Part shown: piece after piece, positions 12,102 to 28,963 of the stretch
Layout of the letters: each line of letters opens with the position of its first letter
How positions within the stretch are numbered: the stretch's first letter is position 1
Source of the DNA: an uncultured Flavobacteriaceae bacterium
GTDB lineage: Bacteria; Bacteroidota; Bacteroidia; Flavobacteriales; Flavobacteriaceae
Length of the DNA stretch: 64,000 bases
Assembly: GCA_905182575.1 (NCBI GenBank)
Contig: CAJJCA010000010.1
Span: 1-64,000, forward strand
Reading direction: 5' to 3'
Notes under the pieces: model-generated
Told to the model about the DNA's origin: nothing
The model's input: the letters and a program-made list of their open reading frames with translations, nothing else
Database searches by the model: none
Program-made: the position numbers and the translations under genes

Positions 12102-12654
12102 ATGACAGAAATAGCTTCAAAAAATTGGTATGTTATCCGAGCTGTAAGTGGTCAGGAAGCAAAAATAAAAGACTATATCATGACAGAAATAGCTCGTTTG
12201 GGTTTTTTAGATCAGGTAGAAGATATTTTAGTTCCAACTGAAAAAGTTGTTCAAATCCGTAAAAGGAAAAAAGGTAAATAAAGAACGTGTTTATTTTCCA
12301 GGTTACATTATGATCAAAGCAAACTTGATTGGTGAGATTCCTCACATAATCAAGTCTGTAACTAATGTTATCGGATTCTTAGGGGAAACAAAAGGAGGTG
12401 AGCCAGTTCCATTAAGAACTTCTGAAGTCAACAGGATGTTAGGTAAGGTTGATGAATTGACCTTAACAACAGATCATATTGCAATTCCTTTCAATTCGGG
12501 AGAAAATGTAAAAGTAATTGATGGTCCATTTAATGGCTTTAACGGAACGATTGAAAAAGTAAATGAAGAGAAAAGAAAAATCGAAGTGATGGTTAAGATC
12601 TTTGGTCGAAAAACACCACTAGAGCTAAGTTATATGCAAGTAGAGAAATTATAA
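12102..12654 (+). CDS. nusG: transcription termination/antitermination factor NusG (frameshifted)
   Basis: RNA-polymerase-associated factor that links transcription with translation or Rho. The N-terminal domain begins NWYVIRAVSGQEAKIKDYI. The frame breaks near 12260 in an A-rich stretch after KVVQIR and resumes with VNKERVYFPGYIMIKA. The C-terminal KOW domain reads VKVIDGPFNGFNGTIEKVNE and ends with a beta strand. Repaired length is about 184 residues, normal for the family. Because NusG is normally essential and the break lies in a homopolymer, a sequencing indel is the likely cause. Confidence 0.95.
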
Positions 12655-12718
12655 ATGTTACAATAGTTAAGAAGTTTTTAGCTTCCAATCTAAAACTTCT
12701 ACAAATTTAATTTAAACA

Positions 12719-13162
12719 ATGGCAAAAGAAATACAAAAAGTTCTGAAACTACAAGTTCGGGGAGGTGCTGCGAATCCGTCGCCACCGGTTGGACCCGCGC
12801 TAGGTGCCGCAGGAGTTAATATCATGGAGTTTTGCAAGCAATTTAATGCTCGAACCCAAGATAAGCCTGGAAAAATTCTTCCAGTTGCGATTACTGTTTA
12901 CAAAGACAAGTCATTTGACTTTGTAATTAAGACACCTCCGGCGGCCGTTCAATTGATGGAAGCAGCCAAAGTTAAAAAAGGATCTGGCGAACCCAACAGA
13001 CTCAAAGTAGCCTCGGTTACTTGGGATCAAGTTAAATTAATTGCAGAAGATAAAATGCAGGATTTAAATGCATTTACTATCGAGTCAGCCATGAAAATGG
13101 TTGCAGGAACTGCACGATCTATGGGATTCACTGTAAAGGGAGATTTTCCTTCTAATTCTTAA
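12719..13162 (+). CDS. rplK: 50S ribosomal protein L11
   Basis: Intact 147-residue protein of the ribosomal GTPase-associated centre. It starts [16 protein letters not shown] and has the proline-rich turn [20 protein letters not shown], then [14 protein letters not shown] and the C-terminal RNA-binding domain ending ARSMGF. Start and length match the family. It lies between nusG and rplA. Confidence 0.97.
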   Translation: MAKEIQKVLKLQVRGGAANPSPPVGPALGAAGVNIMEFCKQFNARTQDKPGKILPVAITVYKDKSFDFVIKTPPAAVQLMEAAKVKKGSGEPNRLKVASVTWDQVKLIAEDKMQDLNAFTIESAMKMVAGTARSMGFTVKGDFPSNS

Positions 13163-13171
13163 TATTTGGTT

Positions 13172-13861
13172 ATGGCAAAATTATCAAAAAAACAAAAGGA
13201 AGCGAGATCGAAAGTTGACAGTAAGTCGCTTTACAATCTTAAAGATGCATCCGCTTTAGTTAAAGAAATTTCGACATCAAAATTTGATGGCTCTGTTGAC
13301 TTAGCGATTCGATTGGGTGTTGATCCAAGAAAAGCAAATCAGATGGTTAGAGGCGTTGTTACCCTTCCTCATGGAACAGGTAAAGTACTTCGCGTTTTAG
13401 CATTGGTAACTCCTGATAAGGAAGCCGAAGCTACAGAAGCCGGTGCTGATTTCGTTGGACTAGATGAATACCTCAAGAAAATCAAAGAAGGATGGACTGA
13501 CGTAGATGTTATTGTTACTATGCCCAGTGTTATGGGGAAATTAGGACCCTTAGGTAAAGTATTAGGCCCAAGGGGTTTGATGCCTAACCCTAAGACTGGA
13601 ACCGTAACAATGGACATCAAGAAAGCAGTTACTGATGTAAAAGGTGGTAAGATTGACTTTAAGGTAGACAAAACAGGTATTATACATGCGTCTATCGGAA
13701 AAGTATCTTTCGAAGCAAAAAAGATTGAGGAAAATGCGGATGAATTATTAAACACAATTCAAAAGCTAAGACCAACAACAATCAAAGGAACCTATGTAAA
13801 AAGCATTTTTATGTCCAGTACCATGAGTCCAAGTATCGGTATTGAAAATAAAATAGCTTAG
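13172..13861 (+). CDS. rplA: 50S ribosomal protein L1
   Basis: Intact L1-stalk protein of about 229 residues. The start [16 protein letters not shown] at 13172 is preferred over a TTG six bases upstream because it matches the family. Landmarks: [51 protein letters not shown] and [10 protein letters not shown]. It also represses the L11 operon in many bacteria; no leader target was searched for. It follows rplK by nine bases. Confidence 0.97.
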   Translation: MAKLSKKQKEARSKVDSKSLYNLKDASALVKEISTSKFDGSVDLAIRLGVDPRKANQMVRGVVTLPHGTGKVLRVLALVTPDKEAEATEAGADFVGLDEYLKKIKEGWTDVDVIVTMPSVMGKLGPLGKVLGPRGLMPNPKTGTVTMDIKKAVTDVKGGKIDFKVDKTGIIHASIGKVSFEAKKIEENADELLNTIQKLRPTTIKGTYVKSIFMSSTMSPSIGIENKIA

Positions 13862-13877
13862 TCTTAAATCTCAGGCT

Positions 13878-14393
13878 ATGACAAAACAAGAAAAAGAAGA
13901 AGTAATTGAAGATTTAACCGCTGCATTAGCAGGGGCAAAAAATCTCTATTTGACAGACATCGCAGGACTTAATGCCAAACAAACTACGGCATTACGAAGA
14001 GCATGTTTTAAATCAAACATCACCCTTTCCGTTGTTAAAAACACACTCTTGGCGAAAGCTATGGAGGTGTCGGACAGGGACTATGGAGAGTTGCATTCTA
14101 TTTTGAAGGGCAATACTTCATTGATGTTTTCGGAAGCTGGAAATACGCCAGCAAAATTAATTAAAGAATTTCGAAAGAAATCGGATAAACCATTATTGAA
14201 AGGAGCGTTTATTGAAGAAGCAGTTTATATTGGTGATGACCAACTTGATGCATTGGTGTCGATCAAGTCTCGCGAAGAATTAATTGCAGATATCGTTGCG
14301 CTTTTACAATCTCCTGCGAAGAACGTTGTTTCAGCGCTCAAGTCGGCTGGTGGAAATCTTTCGGGAATATTACAAACATTATCAGAACGATAG
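13878..14393 (+). CDS. rplJ: 50S ribosomal protein L10
   Basis: Intact 171-residue stalk-base protein that carries the L7/L12 dimers. It begins MTKQEKEEVIEDLTAAL and includes TALRRACFKSNITLSVVKNT and a C-terminal helix ending GILQTLSER that binds L12. It lies 16 bases after rplA, so the usual long L10 leader has no room and control may differ from E. coli. Confidence 0.97.
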   Translation: MTKQEKEEVIEDLTAALAGAKNLYLTDIAGLNAKQTTALRRACFKSNITLSVVKNTLLAKAMEVSDRDYGELHSILKGNTSLMFSEAGNTPAKLIKEFRKKSDKPLLKGAFIEEAVYIGDDQLDALVSIKSREELIADIVALLQSPAKNVVSALKSAGGNLSGILQTLSER

Positions 14394-14458
14394 TGTTTAA
14401 CAAAGAGTACGCACTCTAAAATAATATAATTAAAATTAAATTTTCAAAATCGTAAAAA

Positions 14459-14841
14459 ATGGCAGATTTAAAAGAATTCGCAGAACAACTAGTTAATTTA
14501 ACCGTAAAAGAGGTTACTGAATTGGCTAATATTTTAAAAGATGAGTATGGTATCGAGCCTGCTGCTGCTGCTGCAGTTGCTGTTGCTGGTGTGCTGGAGG
14601 TGGAGGTGGTGAAGAAGCCGCTGAGGAAAAAACAGAATTTGACGTAATTCTTACTGCTGCAGGTGGTTCTAAACTTGCTGTTGTAAAATTAGTTAAAGAA
14701 CTTACAGGTCAAGGGCTTAAAGAAGCTAAAGACCTAGTAGACAATGTTCCTAGTGCTATCAAAGAAGGGGTTTCTAAAGATGAGGCTGAGGGCCTTAAGA
14801 AATCTTTAGAAGAAGCTGGAGCAGAGGTTGAACTTAAGTAG
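14459..14841 (+). CDS. rplL: 50S ribosomal protein L7/L12 (frameshifted)
   Basis: Stalk protein that recruits translational GTPases. The N-terminal dimerisation domain reads [19 protein letters not shown]. The Ala/Gly hinge contains the break near 14595: the frame reading [11 protein letters not shown] should be an A/G-rich linker followed by [14 protein letters not shown]. The C-terminal domain continues [20 protein letters not shown] and ends AGAEVELK at 14841. Repaired length of about 126 residues is normal. An essential gene with a break in a GGTGG-type repeat suggests a consensus error. Confidence 0.95.
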
Positions 14842-14863
14842 TTCTAACCTCTACCTTATTTCG

Positions 14864-14898
14864 GTTTAGGCCTTTGGAGTTGGTCCAACGGCCTAAAC
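14864..14898 (+). terminator. perfect hairpin between rplL and rpoB
   Basis: Inverted repeat GTTTAGGCC (14864-14872) / GGCCTAAAC (14890-14898), with further inner pairing TTGGA / TCCAA, followed by TATTTTGTGTTT. In other bacteria an attenuator or RNase processing site separates rplL from rpoB; this hairpin is in the right place for that role, since rpoB has no other obvious promoter here. Confidence 0.7.
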
Positions 14899-14964
14899 TA
14901 TTTTGTGTTTCATATACCCCCAAGCTATAAACCCTCATTATTGAGTAACAAAAAATTAACGTAG

Positions 14965-23105
<8,141 letters not shown>

Positions 23106-23420
23106 ATGAGTGATCAAGAAGGAAAAAAAGAGCAGAAGATAAATATTGAAGTAGATGAAAAGGTCGCAGAGGGCACCTATTCTAATTTAGCGATTATTAA
23201 TCATTCGCTCTCCGAATTCATTATTGACTTTATTACGATTATGCCAGGAGCACCAAAGGCAAAAGTCAGGTCTAGGATTATCCTTACTCCTGAGCATGCC
23301 AAAAGGTTCCAAAAGGCCTTGTCGGAGAACATTCAACGCTTCGAAAACGCACATGGTGAAATTGATTCTAAGGATCAACCGCCCATTCCCCTAAACTTTG
23401 GCCCAACAGGCGAAGCTTAA
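23106..23420 (+). CDS. DUF3467 protein
   Basis: Intact 104-residue protein encoded immediately after rpoC, with no gap between the stop and the ATG. The core is VAEGTYSNLAIINHSLSEFI and APKAKVRSRIILTPEHAKRF. DUF3467 proteins are small, soluble and conserved directly downstream of rpoC in Bacteroidota; I know no established role. The location suggests co-expression with RNA polymerase. Confidence 0.9.
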   Translation: MSDQEGKKEQKINIEVDEKVAEGTYSNLAIINHSLSEFIIDFITIMPGAPKAKVRSRIILTPEHAKRFQKALSENIQRFENAHGEIDSKDQPPIPLNFGPTGEA

Positions 23421-24326
23421 TAAGGAAAACCGCTAAATGATAGTGTTTTTTTAATAAAATTAAAATAACTTAGAGAGATTATTAAATTCAAAATCTCATG
23501 AGCAGCCAAACTTTAATGGCTTGGAGTGTGTTAAAGATGTAATGAGCCTCAAAAACTCTGATAAACTGAGCGCTAGAGGTTCTGTCCATTCAAAGTGCTA
23601 TTGTAAGAAAAAGACTACGATACCCACAAACTGATTTAAATAAAACTTTAAGCCCTCAATTAAATCCAAATTAAGCAACTCTTGGGGCAATCATAGTTTT
23701 ATGCGGGAAACTTCATTTATTAATAAAGATGTCATTAGTTTATTTAAAATCTAATGAAACAACTTGCAACTATTATTAGCTTTAATCTACATTTAGGGAT
23801 TATATTTATTTTGCATTAAAATAATTTAGCATAAAAAAGGAAGAAGACTTAATAAAAAAGCTTGACTTATTCATTGAAAACTGTGTAGTTAAAAAAATAG
23901 TATAATACTATAAACTGAGACACCATTAAGAATTTATGTAACCTTTAAGCAAGATAAACACTACATAGAAGGAAAGTCAAATAAATGGAATCTTTTAACA
24001 GGTTTTGGATAATGACTCTAAAATGTTCCTATAAACACTTGACGGTGTAATGATTTTATTTATTCTGCTTTTATGAGTTTTAGGTTTGTTGTATTTAATT
24101 AAAGAGTAGAGTGTAGATTTAAATAATGCATTTATTGGTATTGCCATACTTATTTTAAGTTGGATTTGTTTAAATTTTTTTTGCACTATAATAGTGTTTG
24201 TAATCATAAAGAAAATTAAATAATTATTTGGTTATAATCATAATTTTTTTATCGGATAACAGAGAAGGGGTTATATTGTCTTTATGTTAAATCGTTTTCA
24301 AAGCTATTATGTTGTTAACCTTTGCG
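23421..24326. other. gene-poor region after the rpo operon
   Basis: About 0.9 kb without a convincing gene. Two things were noticed. Bases about 23507-23640 (plus) encode an open run LECVKDVMSLKNSDKLSARG followed by KCYCKKK; it is cysteine/lysine-rich and of unknown origin. Bases 24050-24223 (plus) encode two hydrophobic segments in one frame interrupted by an in-frame TGA and TAG (listed separately). No clear terminator for rpoC or DUF3467 was identified. Confidence 0.5.
24050..24223 (+). pseudogene. possible remnant of a two-helix membrane peptide
   Basis: One frame starting ATG at 24050 reads MILFILLL, stop (TGA), VLGLLYLIKE, stop (TAG), then SVDLNNAFIGIAILILSW and a C-terminal KKIK, stop. 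The two hydrophobic stretches and positively charged end look like a small membrane protein, but two in-frame stops interrupt it. A/T-rich DNA can produce such strings by chance, so this is a weak call. Confidence 0.25.
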
Positions 24327-24526
24327 TCATGATTTCAAATGTTCTTGTATTAATCTATCACTACCCTTAATCACTATAAGTCGTGGCCAATTAGCTTTAT
24401 CTTTCGTATCAAAACTGAATATCCAATACTTTTGTCGAATGACTTTTGATTGGTATTAAAAATGCTTAACCTAATTTTATTTTCACGTCTAACTCTTAAA
24501 TATATCCCGTCAAAAATCTTATTAAA
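24327..24526 (-). CDS. short unknown ORF just downstream of prfC (frameshifted)
   Basis: After the prfC stop the same strand continues with a protein-like sequence: FDGIYLRVRRENKIRLSIFN, then, after a shift near 24430, YWIFSFDTKDKANWPRLIVI and a tail DRLIQEHLKS ending at 24327. Repaired length is about 65 residues. No start codon is visible, so it may be a separate small gene or the remnant of a larger one. Not recognised. Confidence 0.35.
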
Positions 24527-26113
24527 TCAATATTGAGAAGTAAAATGAAAAGTAATTTCAGGATATTTTTGCTGTGTCATTTGAAGTGAAAAGGAAGAAT
24601 CCGCAAAAAACACCAATTGATTTCGTTTGTCTTTGGCTAGGAATTTTTGCTTAACCCTTAAAAAATCCTTATAATTTGCATTTTTCTCGTTCGCTGTACT
24701 AATCCAACAAGCCTTAAAAACATTTAGGTTTTCAAAACTGCTTTTGGCACCATACTCGTGTAACAAGCGGTATTGAATTACCTCAAACTGAAGAGCACCC
24801 ACAGTGCCCACAACTTTTCGACCATTAAGGTTTAAAGTAAAGAGCTGTGCGACGCCCTCATCCATCAGTTGATCAATTCCTTTGTTTAATTGTTTCGCTT
24901 TGAGAGGATCTGCGTTGTTTATGTAACGGAAATGCTCTGGGGAAAAACTTGGAATTCCTTTATAATTTATCTCTTCTCCTGCAGTCAGCGTATCTCCAAT
25001 TTTAAAGTTTCCAGTATCGTGAAGTCCAACGATATCTCCAGGAAACGATTCATCAACAATTTCTTTTTTTTCTGCAAAAAAAGCGTTGGGAGTTGAGAAT
25101 TTTAGTCTTTTCTTGTGTCTTACGTGATAGTAAGGCGTATTTCGTTTGAAAGTACCAGAAACGATTTTGATGAATGCCAGACGGTCCCTGTGATTGGGAT
25201 CCATGTTGGCATGAATCTTAAACACAAAACCCGAAAAATCTTCTTCATCCGGTTGAATCAATCGCTTGTCAGTTGATTTAGCCAATGGGGGAGGCGCAAT
25301 TTGTATAAAGCAATCTAACAATTCTTGAACACCAAAATTGTTTAAAGCAGAACCGAAAAATACAGGCTGCAGTTCTCCATCTAAATATTCTTGCTGATCA
25401 AATTTAGGATAGACTCCCTCAACCAGTTCTAAAGATTCATTCAATTCATCAATTGATTTTTGTCCTATTGCTTCATTCAAATCAGGATCGTTTAGGGAGC
25501 GGTACTCAATTTTCTTAGCAATTTTTTGCTTTTGATCTGATTCAAAAATCTGAATATTTTTTTCCCAAAGGTTATAGATGCCCTTAAAATCATAGCCCAT
25601 CCCGATTGGGAAACTCAATGGAGTTACTCTTAGTCCTAACTTGGTTTCTACTTCATCCAACAAATCAAAGGCATCCTTACCCTCTCTGTCGAGCTTGTTG
25701 ATAAAGACAATAATTGGGATTTTTCGCATCCGGCAGACTTCTACCAGTTTTTCAGTTTGTTCCTCAACCCCTTTTGCAACATCAATCACTACAATCACAC
25801 TGTCCACAGCGGTAAGAGTTCTAAAGGTGTCTTCTGCAAAGTCCTTGTGTCCGGGAGTATCAAGGATGTTTATTTTTTTATTCTTATAGATAAAAGCCAA
25901 AACGGAGGTCGCAACAGAAATACCACGCTGACGTTCGATTTCCATAAAGTCACTCGTAGCTCCTTTCTTTATTTTATTAGATTTTACTGCACCTGCTTCT
26001 TGGATAGCACCTCCATAAAGAAGTAGTTTTTCAGTCAGCGTAGTTTTTCCTGCATCCGGGTGAGAGATGATGCCAAAAGTTCGCCTTTTTTGAATCTCTT
26101 CAAGAAATTCCAT
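24527..26113 (-). CDS. prfC: peptide chain release factor 3
   Basis: Intact 528-residue translational GTPase that recycles RF1/RF2. Motifs: SHPDAGKTTLTEKLL (P-loop), RQRGISVATSV (switch I), DTPGHKDFAEDT (switch II), NKLDREGKD, and the domain II/III region ending in QQKYPEITFHFTSQY. The start MEFLEEIQKRRTFGIISHPD matches the family. It is divergently transcribed from idi, with 98 bases between the two starts. Confidence 0.96.
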   Translation of the reverse strand: MEFLEEIQKRRTFGIISHPDAGKTTLTEKLLLYGGAIQEAGAVKSNKIKKGATSDFMEIERQRGISVATSVLAFIYKNKKINILDTPGHKDFAEDTFRTLTAVDSVIVVIDVAKGVEEQTEKLVEVCRMRKIPIIVFINKLDREGKDAFDLLDEVETKLGLRVTPLSFPIGMGYDFKGIYNLWEKNIQIFESDQKQKIAKKIEYRSLNDPDLNEAIGQKSIDELNESLELVEGVYPKFDQQEYLDGELQPVFFGSALNNFGVQELLDCFIQIAPPPLAKSTDKRLIQPDEEDFSGFVFKIHANMDPNHRDRLAFIKIVSGTFKRNTPYYHVRHKKRLKFSTPNAFFAEKKEIVDESFPGDIVGLHDTGNFKIGDTLTAGEEINYKGIPSFSPEHFRYINNADPLKAKQLNKGIDQLMDEGVAQLFTLNLNGRKVVGTVGALQFEVIQYRLLHEYGAKSSFENLNVFKACWISTANEKNANYKDFLRVKQKFLAKDKRNQLVFFADSSFSLQMTQQKYPEITFHFTSQY

Positions 26114-26195
26114 AAAAAATTAATTTCAGTAAAAATATCATAAATAAAATCATTCCACTAAAAATTAGCCAATAGGTTTATTGTAAATTATTCGG

Positions 26196-26203
26196 TAAAT
26201 TTG
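26196..26203 (+). promoter_or_regulatory. -7 promoter box of idi, TAAATTTG
   Basis: Exact TAnnTTTG match only eight bases before the idi ATG, which would give an almost leaderless mRNA. No -33 TTG at the preferred spacing was seen, so this is a moderate call. Confidence 0.4.
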
Positions 26204-26211
26204 ATTGGGGC

Positions 26212-26743
26212 ATGAAAGAAGAAAAAGTTATTTTGGTTGATCAACAAGATCGCCAGATAGGGACAATGGAGAAGATAGAGGCACACGAAAAGGCGATGTT
26301 GCATCGCGCATTTTCAATTTTTATTTTGAACTCTGAGGGAGCATTGTTGCTACACCAACGCGCCTTGACTAAATACCACTCGCCGGGACTCTGGACGAAT
26401 ACTTGTTGTAGTCACCAACGTGAGGGGGAAACTTCATTGGTGGCAGGAAATCGACGTTTGATTGGAGGAAATGGGAATGGAGGCTCCTTTAACCGAACTT
26501 TTTACATTTATCTATAAAGCTCCTTTTGACAACGGACTCACAGAACATGAATTGGATCACGTCATGATCGGATATTCGAACAATGAACCTGTTATTAATC
26601 TTGAAGAAGTAGCCGATTTCAAGTGGGTTAGCTTGGAAAAGGTTTCAAAGGATCTAAAGGAGAATCCAGCAGATTACACCGTTTGGTTTGCAATCATTTT
26701 TGAACGGTTTTATGAATACACACAAAACAATAATAATAAATGA
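26212..26743 (+). CDS. idi: isopentenyl-diphosphate delta-isomerase, type 1 (frameshifted)
   Basis: Nudix-fold enzyme that interconverts IPP and DMAPP for isoprenoid synthesis. Visible: HRAFSIFILNSEGALLLHQR, then SPGLWTNTCCSHQREGE with the active-site cysteine, then the Nudix-like run RRLIEEMGMEAPL after a shift near 26460, and HELDHVMIGYSN. Repaired length is about 177 residues. The stop overlaps the queD start by four bases (ATGA), so the two are probably translated together. Confidence 0.92.
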
Positions 26744-27147
26744 AAGTAACAATCAGCAGAAAAGCACACTTTAATGCTGCACACCGACTTTTCGTGAAAT
26801 CATGGGATGACGCCAAAAACGAGTCCATTTTTGGTAAATGTGCAAATCCTCATTATCATGGTCATAACTATGAATTGATCGTGAGTGTAACAGGCGAAAT
26901 CGATCCTGAAACTGGTTATGTGATGGATATGAAAGTTTTGAAAGATCTGATCAAATCAGAAGTAGAAGATGCTTTTGATCATAAAAACCTTAATCTTCAA
27001 GTGCCTGATTTTTTTGATTTAAATCCGACTGCTGAAAATATTTCGGTTGTAATCTATAATAAATTGGTCAAGCATCTAGATAAAGACAAGACGATTGAGG
27101 TGGTTTTGTATGAAACACCTAGGAACTTCGTTAAGTACAGCGGCTAA
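26740..27147 (+). CDS. queD: 6-pyruvoyl-tetrahydropterin synthase / 6-carboxytetrahydropterin synthase family
   Basis: Intact 135-residue protein of the QueD/PTPS family, which acts in queuosine or pterin synthesis. The zinc ligands are the histidines in FNAAHRLF and NPHYHGHNYEL. The catalytic cysteine is in FGKCANPHYHGH, followed by GYVMDMKVLKDLIKSEV and the glutamate in EVVLYETPRNFV. Whether it is strictly QueD or another family member cannot be told from the sequence. It overlaps idi by four bases. Confidence 0.85.
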   Translation: MKVTISRKAHFNAAHRLFVKSWDDAKNESIFGKCANPHYHGHNYELIVSVTGEIDPETGYVMDMKVLKDLIKSEVEDAFDHKNLNLQVPDFFDLNPTAENISVVIYNKLVKHLDKDKTIEVVLYETPRNFVKYSG

Positions 27148-27169
27148 ACTTTCTTTAACGAATAGCCGC
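27140..27169 (+). terminator. hairpin overlapping the queD stop
   Basis: Inverted repeat GCGGCTA / TAGCCGC with a 16-base loop that includes the queD stop codon. No T-run follows, so an intrinsic terminator is uncertain. Confidence 0.3.
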
Positions 27170-27222
27170 AGGCACATTGTGTCAAAATCTAAATTCTACG
27201 TACCTTTACACAAAACAATATT

Positions 27223-27492
27223 ATGCCAAGCATTAAAGATTTCAAAAAGGAACTCAACAATAATATAGGTGGGTTTATTGAAGAAGTATATATCTGGGAG
27301 TTGTCTCATCCTGAAGCTGATTTGAAGAAGAGTGAAAAGCTCATTGACGAAGCCATTATTGCTTTCGATAAGACAATCGAAAAAGTCAATCACGTTAAAG
27401 GAGAAGGTTTTAAAAAACAATTCAAAGCTATCCGTGAAGAATTGACTAAAATGATTGGATCAATGAACGATAAGCTAGCTAAATTAGCCTAA
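27223..27492 (+). CDS. conserved small helical protein
   Basis: Intact 89-residue protein, predicted fully alpha-helical and highly charged, starting MPSIKDFKKELNNNIGGFIE and ending MIGSMNDKLAKLA. There is no signal peptide, membrane segment or cysteine. Similar small proteins of unknown function occur in flavobacteria next to isoprenoid and pterin genes, as far as I recall. It converges on the DUF4369 lipoprotein gene, with only two bases between the stops. Function not known. Confidence 0.7.
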   Translation: MPSIKDFKKELNNNIGGFIEEVYIWELSHPEADLKKSEKLIDEAIIAFDKTIEKVNHVKGEGFKKQFKAIREELTKMIGSMNDKLAKLA

Positions 27493-27494
27493 GC

Positions 27495-28226
27495 TTACTC
27501 TCCGTATTGTTTTCTTTCCGCAATAAATTTTAATAACTCTTTACCATATTTAGAAGCTTTGACTTTTTCAGAAAGTTTGGACGCTACCGTATCTAATAAT
27601 TTGATGTTTGCATCATAAACTTCTGTTAGCGCAATGTATGGTGCGATTACATTGTCACCATTGTTACTAGCAAAGTTGAGCGCGTAGAGATACCTTCTCT
27701 TGAGTAAGTTGTCTATTCCAGTTTGTATAGAGTCTATTACAGCATCATCCAATTTTGTCTGGATTGCGTTTAGATACCCTTTGACATAATTGAGGTTTTG
27801 TTCATCAAATTTCCTTGAAATTGAACGGTATTCTTGAAGCAATACTTGATTTTCAGACCCTGTTACTTTAGCACTACTTTCGAAAGTATTCAGAAGGGTA
27901 TTGATTACAATTTCTCCTTTCTCTCCAAAAAACAAAATCCGATCATTAAGACTGTCGTTGTCTTCTTTGTTCAGATAGAGGAAGTAAACTTCCGGGGTGC
28001 TGATCTCTTGTCTAAACTCGAAGTTTGGAATTCCATCTATGGTAAGGGAATCAATGTTAATTAAAACAGAGTCCTTTATTTTTTGTAAGTATACGGTTCC
28101 TTTCCTCAATCCTTCGATTTGCCCTTTGACGACCATGGTGTTTTTCCCCAAGGTTGATGAGTTATTACAGGCGATAAATGTGATAATGAATCCGAGAAGG
28201 ATGTAAAGGATGCTATTTTTTGACAT
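27495..28226 (-). CDS. DUF4369 lipoprotein
   Basis: A 243-residue lipoprotein. The start MSKNSILYILLGFIITFIAC at 28226 is preferred over an upstream ATG because it places a lipobox cysteine at the right distance. The N-terminal DUF4369 domain contains VKGQIEGLRKGTVYLQKI and LYLNKEDNDSLNDRILFFG. The rest is helical. In Bacteroidota this domain often precedes a thioredoxin fold, which is absent here. It is probably attached to the outer membrane, facing the periplasm or the surface. A TACATTTG promoter-like box lies at 28247-28254. Confidence 0.75.
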   Translation of the reverse strand: MSKNSILYILLGFIITFIACNNSSTLGKNTMVVKGQIEGLRKGTVYLQKIKDSVLINIDSLTIDGIPNFEFRQEISTPEVYFLYLNKEDNDSLNDRILFFGEKGEIVINTLLNTFESSAKVTGSENQVLLQEYRSISRKFDEQNLNYVKGYLNAIQTKLDDAVIDSIQTGIDNLLKRRYLYALNFASNNGDNVIAPYIALTEVYDANIKLLDTVASKLSEKVKASKYGKELLKFIAERKQYGE

Positions 28227-28294
28227 TTTATGTTTTTTACGTATGACAAATGTAATCAAAATGATTTTTAGTAAACGGATCAAAAGTCACACTT

Positions 28295-28901
28295 TCAGAT
28301 GATCTTTCTAAACGTCAAGTTTATTCGTGGTTTTACTTCTCTGGTTGTTTTCGAAATTTGATGGAGCCAATTTTCTTGCATGCCCCCCTCCATTAGAAGT
28401 AAGCTACCGTGTTCGAGTTCAAATTTTAATTTTGCTTCCTTTTGGGTTCTGTGTTTTAAATGAAAAAATCTTGACGCCCCAAAGCTCAAAGAAGCAATGA
28501 CAGGGTTGTTTGCCTAATTCTTTTTCATTGTCAGCATGCCACCCATTGCTGTCTTTTCCGCTTCGATAAAGATTGATGAGTACACTGTTGAAATCAATTT
28601 TCGATACACCTTCCAAAAGTTTTTTGATTGCGGACAACTCCTCTGTCATTGGGTTTGGAAGCATATTAATACCAGAATAAGTGTAGCTTTTAAGCGTGGA
28701 ACTGTGAAGTGAGGTCAGTCGGGGTTGTGGGTGTGTTTTTCCGAAAACAGTGATGTCATCTTGTTGCCAAGGAATGTTCTCCAGTAGCGTATTATAATAA
28801 TCGGCGGCCATTTCTTTAGGAATGAAACTTTCAAAATAGCGCATTTTCGCATCGGGTAATTTGGGTGCCCAAGGTGCATTATTTGAAAACAAGTCGGCCA
28901 T
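28295..28901 (-). CDS. alkB: AlkB-family 2-oxoglutarate/Fe(II) dioxygenase (frameshifted)
   Basis: DNA/RNA repair dioxygenase that removes alkyl groups oxidatively. Motifs: SYTYSGINMLPNPMTEEL, NLYRSGKDSNGWHADNEKEL with the iron-binding HxD, FGASRFFHLKH after a shift near 28455, and HQISKTTREVKPRINLTFR holding the second His and the 2-oxoglutarate arginines. Repaired length is about 202 residues, typical of the small alkylated-DNA repair type. It follows htpG on the same strand; the htpG terminator and the alkB promoter overlap. Confidence 0.9.
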
Positions 28902-28921
28902 TAGTGTTTAATAATTAAAAA

Positions 28922-28929
28922 CAAAAGTA
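28922..28929 (-). promoter_or_regulatory. -7 promoter box of alkB, TACTTTTG
   Basis: TAnnTTTG match on the minus strand, about 20 bases before the alkB ATG. It begins within the T-tract that terminates htpG. Confidence 0.5.
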
Positions 28930-28951
28930 AAAAAAAACCGCCCGAAGGCGG
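28929..28951 (-). terminator. intrinsic terminator of htpG
   Basis: Minus-strand hairpin CCGCC-TTCG-GGCGG followed by a run of T, immediately after the htpG stop. The UUCG-type tetraloop and the T-run make this a textbook Rho-independent terminator. Confidence 0.9.
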
Positions 28952-28963
28952 AGAAGTAATTAG

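Noticed and set aside
23507-23640. Cysteine-rich open frame (LECVKDVMSLKNSD ... KCYCKKK) as a gene
   Set aside because: No start codon, no recognised domain and no continuation; kept only as a note in the gap entry.
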